Assembly: GCA_037903475.1 (NCBI GenBank)
Contig: JBAJFG010000107.1
Span: 124,001 to 188,000 of the forward strand
Reading direction: 5' to 3'
Length of the DNA: 64,000 nt
Source: Ancylostoma caninum
Lineage: Eukaryota; Nematoda; Chromadorea; Rhabditida; Ancylostomatidae
A program made the position numbers and the translations under genes. The notes below the pieces were generated by a model. The model was not told the origin of the DNA. It ran no database searches and saw nothing but the letters and a program-made list of their open reading frames with translations. Shown here one piece after another: positions 57,771-64,000 of the stretch (positions within the stretch are counted from its first letter, which is position 1; each line of letters begins with the position of its first letter).

Positions 57771-58611
57771 CTTTGGTTATGTAGAGAAGTCGCGATTGGA
57801 TCGCGGCGCGATTCTGCTCGACAGTCTTCACACTCTTGCCTTGTGCTATAGTTCCACGAAGCAACTCGATCCATATTGCAACATTTCTTAGCAGTTCAAA
57901 TCGCAACTGCTTGGACATACGTATAACCATCGCACAGCGAACAAAATCGCTGTGATTACAACATTTGTGACAGTGTTCGCAGCCACTCGTCAGCATCCAT
58001 TGAATGCAGGACCTGGTAAATCAATAATCATCTTTTCTTCGTCTAGGGTTGTGAGCTGTAAATGAGTAGACGTTTTCAAGTCTTCACCGAATGACTCTAG
58101 GAACCGGAGGTGGTTATGAGGAAAAATGGGTGGCGCAGCGTTTTGCGATTAATGTGTTCAAAAGCAACACTTTCCCTATCTATTATGTACTCGTCCTCAT
58201 TCACTTAATACTGCGTCAGTGGTGATGGGACAAGTTGTCAGCTAATGTTATCAAAAGGATATGAATGGTCGCAAAACACTGGGCATCTGGCCGTTTTCTC
58301 TCATGGTGAAACACAATCAGAGAACCGAGCTCTTGCTCATCCTCTACAACGTGTCCTTATTATTTCCACTTTCATCTCTTACATACGGCCTTTATCGGAA
58401 CACGGCTCAATATATTAATTCGTAAGAGTTTGCACAGTGTGGATCTATAATTATTAGACTGTTTTCTGGTTCTCACAAGTCGTCGATGTTTGATGGGGGA
58501 GTTTTCCGAAGTGTTTTCGTGGACTCACACCAAGCTCTGATGAAGATAGCAAAGCGTTCATCGAACAATAGTGAGGGTTTTCTAGAAGAATTTTTTTGCG
58601 TTTATTTCACT
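57771..58611. other. Unresolved, possible exon sequence on the minus strand
   Basis: A minus frame at 57745-57996 with SKQLRFELLRNVAIW is open for 84 codons but ends two bases out of frame with the exon at 57594-57760. Either they belong to different reading contexts or an indel separates them. Confidence 0.3.
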
Positions 58612-58690
58612 GGCAAGATTCCAGTCAAGATTCTAAATGTGCAGTTTTTGTGCTCTTCGTGGTGTAGCCCGTAAACCACATATCTACGAA
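58612..58690 (-). mobile_element. TIR repeat end fragment
   Basis: GGCAAGATTCCAGTCAAGAT followed by GCAGTTTTTGTGCTCTTCGT: the right terminal arm of the family, read in reverse. The core is absent. Confidence 0.6.
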
Positions 58691-59109
58691 TCTAGACGAA
58701 AACTCTTTGATATATGCATGGCTTATAAAATACTTCCCAAATGCTACTTTGAGAAAGATGAACTATTCTTTCCTTTTGTAACATCTATAATGGGGGGTAG
58801 AGAATTTAAATTTTTTTACAGACGACCGCGAATCTCTAAGGGCTAAGGGCTTCACAGATCGAGCGGGAACAACATACCTCTCTTTGTACAAAAAGACACC
58901 TACTATAAACTCTTTTGGTACTTTCAGAAGATTTACCATCCCAAGGATAACTACTTTCTAACAAAGCAATGGTGCAACTGCAATTTTAACTCGCTATGAT
59001 TGCATTGAAAGAAGTGTTAATACTGATTTTCACTCGCATGTGAAGATAACTATTTTTTAACATCTGTCTCAAACAGTGTAATAAATGTATGTGTGTATAT
59101 CCGTAGTTT

Positions 59110-59495
59110 CAGACGCTCTTCAGTGTTGGTCCTGAGTTTTAAGAAAAAGTGCTACAGGGTCAGCCGCATAGTTCTGCTACCGCTGCTTTCTTCCAACACA
59201 ACATCAAGTGATGTAACGACTTTCCTACAGCGACGAAGAGGTGTTGCTGCAGTGACTTACGCAACAACATGGGTGTTGCGGCATCCACCAATACAGCTAC
59301 ACAGGTGACGGGGCACCACCTCATGCAACACCGCATCCGCTATTGCCACACCTTTTACATGGCCAGCTGTGTAGTGGTCGTGCACTGGTTGCACGTGTAC
59401 TCCGCCAAAGCAAAACAGAATTTCAATTTTTTTACTTTAAATTGACGGGTGTTTCTAGAACTTGTTATTTGCGGTCACTACCACTGACCTGAGGT
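59110..59495 (-). mobile_element. TIR repeat copy 15
   Basis: Reverse core: CTTCCAACACAACATCAAGT, GCGACGAAGAGGTGTTGCTG, ACGCAACAACATGGGTGTTG, then GTGGTCGTGCACTGGTTGCA. Left and right termini are worn. Confidence 0.65.
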
Positions 59496-59690
59496 CCACC
59501 TAGCGAGCCTTCTTTTCCACGGGGATACCATTCTATCACAGCTCTGTTCCATTGGCCATCGTTTCTCCTCATCACGTGCTCTGTCCATCGATGTTTTGAT
59601 TTGTTAGCGTATTCAAGAGCATCAGCAATTTTGGAAAGATGTTGGATGTCGGCGTTGTGTATGCCTTGATTATGTTGTCTATGCAGCGTG
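59465..59690 (-). pseudogene. RTE-type LINE reverse transcriptase, C-terminal remnant
   Basis: The minus frame reads LSKIADALEYANKSKHRW, EHVMRRNDGQWNRAVIEW, PRGKEGSLGGP. This is the pattern (xRWxGHVMRRxDxRW...W.PR...GRP) found near the C-terminus of nematode non-LTR retrotransposon polyproteins of the RTE/Jockey kind. Nothing of the polymerase core is found next to it, so it is a 5'-truncated relic, as is usual for LINE insertions. Its end overlaps the edge of TIR repeat copy 15. Confidence 0.7.
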
Positions 59691-59812
59691 AATCCAACCA
59701 AGTATGGTTCTATTGATAATTGCAAAATGACTGGAAGACATGCTACCATCCGCAACAAGGCCACTGCTACGTGTGAAGAACTGATCAACCAAGCGACCAA
59801 GTAAGTAATCAC

Positions 59813-61860
59813 TGCAGTTCTTTCAAGCTCAAAAACAACAAAGCATTTTCTGAACAGACCTTGCTTCCAAACTGCGTGGAAATTATGCCAAGAAAGTAAC
59901 CTATTTACTTCGAACGGAAGTGATACGAATGCATACGAATATCAATCTACACTATCTCTATCTCAATTGACCAAGGAACTAAAGACACGCAAAGGCGCCC
60001 GTCATGTCATAGGTACACAGTATCCATCTGTTCTACAGAAGGGCACTCTTCTCATGAAAGACTAGCGACGAATCAGCGTTGCGATACGCTTTTAACACAC
60101 ATTAGATTTAAAAATCCACCACTTGGTCCATTGAGCAGAAGTTTGGAGAGCAGGAAGGACACGGATGGGAGTCAATAAGTTGAGAATTCCCCCATAGCAA
60201 ACGCTTCAGGCCTCTTTGAGGGCGCCACCATCAGATAGCACTTGCTTTTCTTGCAACGATTCTAAAGAGCTAATCTTCATCTGCAAGAGCGATGTAGACA
60301 GTTTTTCCTAGAGCGATAGTTTACTGGAGTTTCAAGCCTGCAAACTGGAGCAACGAGTCATAAAAAAAACCGCAACCGACAGCCACCTATCCTGTCAGTC
60401 AGTTGAAGCTCGAAAGGAGCAGCTAAGTGACCTGTGCTAAGTATGAAAGAGACGTTTCGCTCAAAATATAGATCATTAATGATTTTCTAAGATCAAAGAA
60501 GACATTTGCTCTCGATGACACCAACTACGTCGACAGAACAAATTTCTTACACGAAGACCCGGGAACTGCTCCAAAGAAATCGCATGGCCTAGGTGGACAT
60601 CATTTTTGCCAAAGCTACCAAATAAATGAGGTAATTATGCTGGAAGCTAATTATGCTCGCGAGGGTCTATTCATCTTACCCCATGGTGACATCAGACCCC
60701 ACCTTCCGGAAATCGTCAAACTGGCGTTACAACAATTCCACTGATGGTGTTCTTCCGGGTTTATATTTTACAGAGCTTACATGCTCAAACAGTCCGGGAT
60801 GCTTTCTGGTCCCAACTGAATACAAGGAAAAAATTGGATTTTTTTCGAGAAGGTGTCTATCTTCTTAAGCCTAGAAATCAAGTAAATCAATAGTTCTTTG
60901 GAAACACTTAATGATAAGATTGTAGAGGAGGGGGAGCGCTTTCAAAGCTAGAGTGCGGGGCGAAAAAATCACGACAAAGGAAAGCGCAGTGACTTATGTT
61001 AACACCTAATATTTTCAAAATGATTTTTGTCAAATATTTATTATTATAATTAATATTTATATTAAATTCATTTTCCATCTGAGTCCTCAAAGAGGCGGAG
61101 ACCTCACTTTTTTCGCACACCCGTCCCCCCGCCCACTTTCTGCGTCCGGCACTGCGTAGCGGCGATATTCATAGAAGCATGGCAATGGGGCTGGATCGCT
61201 AATGGCGCCGACAGGAACAAGAACGACTGGAGGAGACATACAGAAAATATCAAGGGTGAGAATGAGAGCCTTTGAGCGTCATTCACATAATTATGCGCGT
61301 TGTAACATAACTATGCACATAACATATGCACATAACAAACACACATGATACATGCAACAACTACATGCTAAACGGGAAAGTTTCACATGCCGGGCAAGAT
61401 CTTCTTATCTGACTTTGCCATACAAAACTTCTCCCACCTCTCCGAAGTACTTTTCTTTTAAACAATGGGTCTCTAAAAGGCCTTTGTGTCACTAATGCAG
61501 CGAGTGGATTCCTGTGGGCTTTACTCGATCATACTCGATCAAGTCATGTCATGTCATAATCTTTTTCGCGTCTATCTTAAGTGGTAATAATGGTAACAAT
61601 AATAAAAATAAAAATAAAAGTAATAATAGTTATAATAATAATTTTGACATCTGCTACATAAATTATAGAATATTTTTGTTCTCTTTTCATAGTCCTTATC
61701 TATGACTCGTCGTCTATTCCTATTGTAGTTTGAACTATAGTTCCCGGAAATGATGACACAGGCTGCTAGACTGTGTTATCAGCGCTCGGCTTAGTATATC
61801 TATGGCTTATCTTCTGTTCGTTGACTAAAGTGACTGTTCCAAGTGCTGGACTTATTCGAA
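59813..61860. other. Intergenic, repeat debris
   Basis: No gene recognised. Contains the second G-rich TIR copy (60925-61155) and a short (AAT/AAAATA)n tract at about 61587-61640. The promoter of the Ly6 gene should be in the last kilobase. Confidence 0.4.
60925..61155. mobile_element. G-rich TIR element, copy 2 (right part)
   Basis: AT-rich middle and GAGGCGGAGACCTCACTTTT, matching GGCGGAGAACCCACTTTTTT of copy 1, then CCCGCCCACTTTCTGCGTCC and GGCACTG at the end. The end is the inverse of the CAGTGGCGGACGCAG left end of copy 1 with one mismatch. Confidence 0.6.
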
Positions 61861-63519
61861 ATGTCTGTACCTACTAATATCTTTCTCTATTGCTCACTGC
61901 TTATTGCTGGAGTTTTCTCTCTGCAGTGCTACTCGGGTCAGCCTAAGAATTGACTTTTTCTCGCATAATCAGAGACGAAAATTTCAGGTATATCAACCGT
62001 AAGCGATAAACACCCGACTTTCAACATGACTTGTGCGAAGGTCTCCGAATTCTGCCTTAAGTAAGATTTTCTTCAGCTTTATCACTATAATTCAGTAGCG
62101 AGGTAGAGATTGGCGTCTCTGCTCCACACAGGCCATCATCTTCTGTCCCTGCTTGGAACTAGTAAAAGTTCCAGAACCCAGCTTGTAAGCATAACATGAT
62201 CAAAGAAGACTGAAAAGCAAATCTTCCTTGAATTTCGAAGAGAAAAACAATCTTAACTGTCAAACACAAGCAAAGTCCCGCAATCAACCTTGGGGTCCCA
62301 ATCGATAATCAACTGATAATTACCCCCCCCCCACCCCCAACGTAGTAGACGCTTTAGTCACCCAATAAGAACGTTAGTAATGTTAAAAAATTAGCGTGAT
62401 CGTATCTGCGTAGTATAATAGCAAGAAGTGCGGAGATCTAATTGCCAGCTATCCTCGCTAGCCATACTCAGGAAGTTTAACACCTTTTAGCAGATAAATC
62501 ACGCCTCTTGTAGTAGGTGAGCCACGCCCCTCCCCTCACCTCCACAGGTGGAATTGTCCCACGATACGTACAGCACAGCTGAGGCAGTCGTTTGCACTAC
62601 CTAACAATGTTCCGATTTTTTTTATAAACTCTGGATGATATATGATTCTAACTGCAAATGTGTGTGGCCTACTGTTTTCGAAAAAACTCGTCCAAAGGTG
62701 ATCTTCGTGCTGGTCTGCATAGACATCCATGTTATGTAGGGATAAAAGAGAGGGGATTTCATCAGTTAGTGTCAATAAGATCTAAGTAAAACTAGCTGAA
62801 AACGGGAATAACTGAGTTTTTTCTTCGGATAATCAATTCTGACAATCAATCACTAATTGTTTCGTTCTCCAATATTGATCTAACCGCAGCCTGCGCGATT
62901 TGCGAGTATGTAAGGGCGCTGTTGTCATTGTAAGTTTGTCATCCTCTTGATATTTTAGCACATTGCTGCGCTAGCATTCTGTGTTTTGATTCTCCATAAA
63001 TATTGGACTACGCTTGTCTCACTCATCCTATGTACGCCTGAAACCAAGCACGGTCTACTAAGAGTCCATCATATCCACAAATATTTGCACATCAAGCGAA
63101 TATTAGCGAACAGCTGCACTGTTGGTTCTCGGTCTAACGTTCAACGAACGAATCCGTTAACGCAGTAGGCTCTCCTCATGGCTTTTATACCCCTTATGCC
63201 ATCTGTTGTCATATATACAAGAGTATTCTGTAATATTTGCAATTTCCAGAGTTTCTGGCAGCGTAAAATACAACGGGAAAACCCTCTACCAAGCCAGCTA
63301 CGGGTGTGATGTCGGGACGTGCCTGGTGAGATGCTTCCACGATCAGCATCAGCTTAACGACCACAGTTTTAAGTTATTAAATTTCAGTCACCGGGATGTA
63401 CGGACCTGGGCAGTGTAAAGACGTGCTGCTGTGGTACTGATCTCTGCAATTCTTCTTTCAGAGGAGGTTTTTCATTAATAATGTTAATTGTTTCCATTGT
63501 TTTTATCTGTCAGCATTAA
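61861..63519 (+). CDS. Ly6/uPAR three-finger protein, GPI-type, 118 aa
   Basis: Four exons in perfect phase: 61861-61936, 61988-62060, 63250-63325, 63388-63519 (TAA). Signal peptide MSVPTNIFLYCSLLIAGVFS, then LQCYSG as the first Cys of the fold, TCAKVSEFCLK, YGCDVGTC, SPGCTDLGSVKTC, and the hallmark end CCCGTDLCN. Ten Cys in the mature part fit the five disulfides of a three-finger domain. After the domain comes SSFRGG and a hydrophobic end (FSLIMLIVSIVFIC), as expected for a GPI-anchor signal. Such proteins sit on the outer cell surface or are shed and often modulate receptors (ODR-2 in C. elegans belongs to this superfamily). The donor of exon 1 (GGTCAGCC) is weak, but phase and cysteine spacing support it. 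The ligand is unknown. The gene stands alone on this strand. Confidence 0.9.
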
Positions 63520-64000
63520 AATATTTAAACGGAAGTAAATACGTTCTCACAAGGCTAGTTTGGAGAGAATGGAGCAGAAATGACGGAGTTTTCGGCTTTT
63601 CCGAGTTTTTTACTCGAATAGCCGCAGAAGCCCTGCGATTGGCTAATTCATCTCACTCAGAACATTACAGTAAATCATCTCACTGTCCAAGCACAGAATT
63701 CGGCAGCAACATCCCCTCTAATTGGAATGCTTCACATCCATTTATGTACTTTCCAAAACTCATCAGGATTCAAAACTCAGATGTTCTACGAATTTCCGGC
63801 ATAAAATTCTCTTCCTGTCAAAAATTCACCTGTGTCCAACGCCAGGCTGGAACAGAAATCATCCCTATTTTACCTCATCCAAGCTTATTTTCATTGGCAC
63901 TCAACAAGGAAATCAAACAATGTGAATGAAAAATAAATAAATAAATTAATAAATTATCAGAGCACTTTCCTTACGGCATAAATACATAACAATAAGTGAA
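63520..64000. other. 3' flank of the Ly6 gene
   Basis: ATTAAA overlaps the stop (63515-63520) and could serve as a polyadenylation signal; the AATAAATAAATAAAT run at about 63931 is further off. The frames at 63639-63929 have no family pattern. Confidence 0.4.

Noticed and set aside
62890..62929. Phase-compatible 40-nt exon (CAICEYV) in the Ly6 gene
   Set aside because: Exons 61988-62060 and 63250-63325 already join in phase and give a standard Ly6 cysteine pattern; the extra segment would not fit with exon 2.

Overview
The window looks like nuclear DNA of a parasitic clade V (strongylid) nematode, most likely a hookworm. Exons are short with TTTTCAG-type 3' splice sites, several introns are swollen by repeats, 3' UTRs are compact, and the encoded families are typical of nematodes: Clc-like four-TM proteins, GT92/DUF23 glycosyltransferase, small Ly6 proteins. 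A mariner element resembles the 'bandit' element I recall from Ancylostoma caninum. Nothing bacterial is present. Species is inference; no search was run.

Layout. (1) 3.3-9.3 kb, plus: a gene of about 12 small, mostly phase-0 exons encoding a Lys/Glu/Pro-rich disordered protein. (2) 9.7-10.0 kb: (CA)140 microsatellite. (3) 11.0-14.8 kb, minus: eight phase-consistent exons of a GT92 glycosyltransferase; the N-terminus is not found. (4) 17.5-19.9 kb, plus: a small LDL-receptor class A gene whose first LDLa exon looks damaged. (5) 20.8-28.8 kb, minus: a complete 15-exon Clc-like four-TM gene with a tail of about 450 residues rich in YxxL/I-type motifs; one intron carries a 1285-bp mariner with perfect 32-bp inverted repeats, TA duplications and a transposase broken by one stop. 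(6) 28.8-42.2 kb: intergenic, mostly repeats. (7) 42.2-47.8 kb, minus: a second Clc-like gene, seven exons, 294 aa. (8) 48-61.8 kb: gene-poor, with orphan exon-like segments on the minus strand, one possible PRL-amide neuropeptide exon, tetranucleotide repeats and a LINE remnant. (9) 61.9-63.5 kb, plus: a complete four-exon, 118-aa Ly6/three-finger gene with signal peptide and GPI-type tail.

The dominant repeat is a family with about 20-bp terminal inverted repeats (AAAGGCAAGGTCCGGTCAAA), seen in more than 20 full or partial copies. Its core is built of degenerate modules of about 32 bp, and minus copies repeatedly lie at the same place inside plus copies. Copies lie in introns of at least four genes.

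The genes are not an operon: spacing is large and both strands are used. The two Clc-like genes are same-strand paralogues sharing intron positions. All exon models were built by hand from splice signals, phase continuity and family patterns; transcripts have not been checked.
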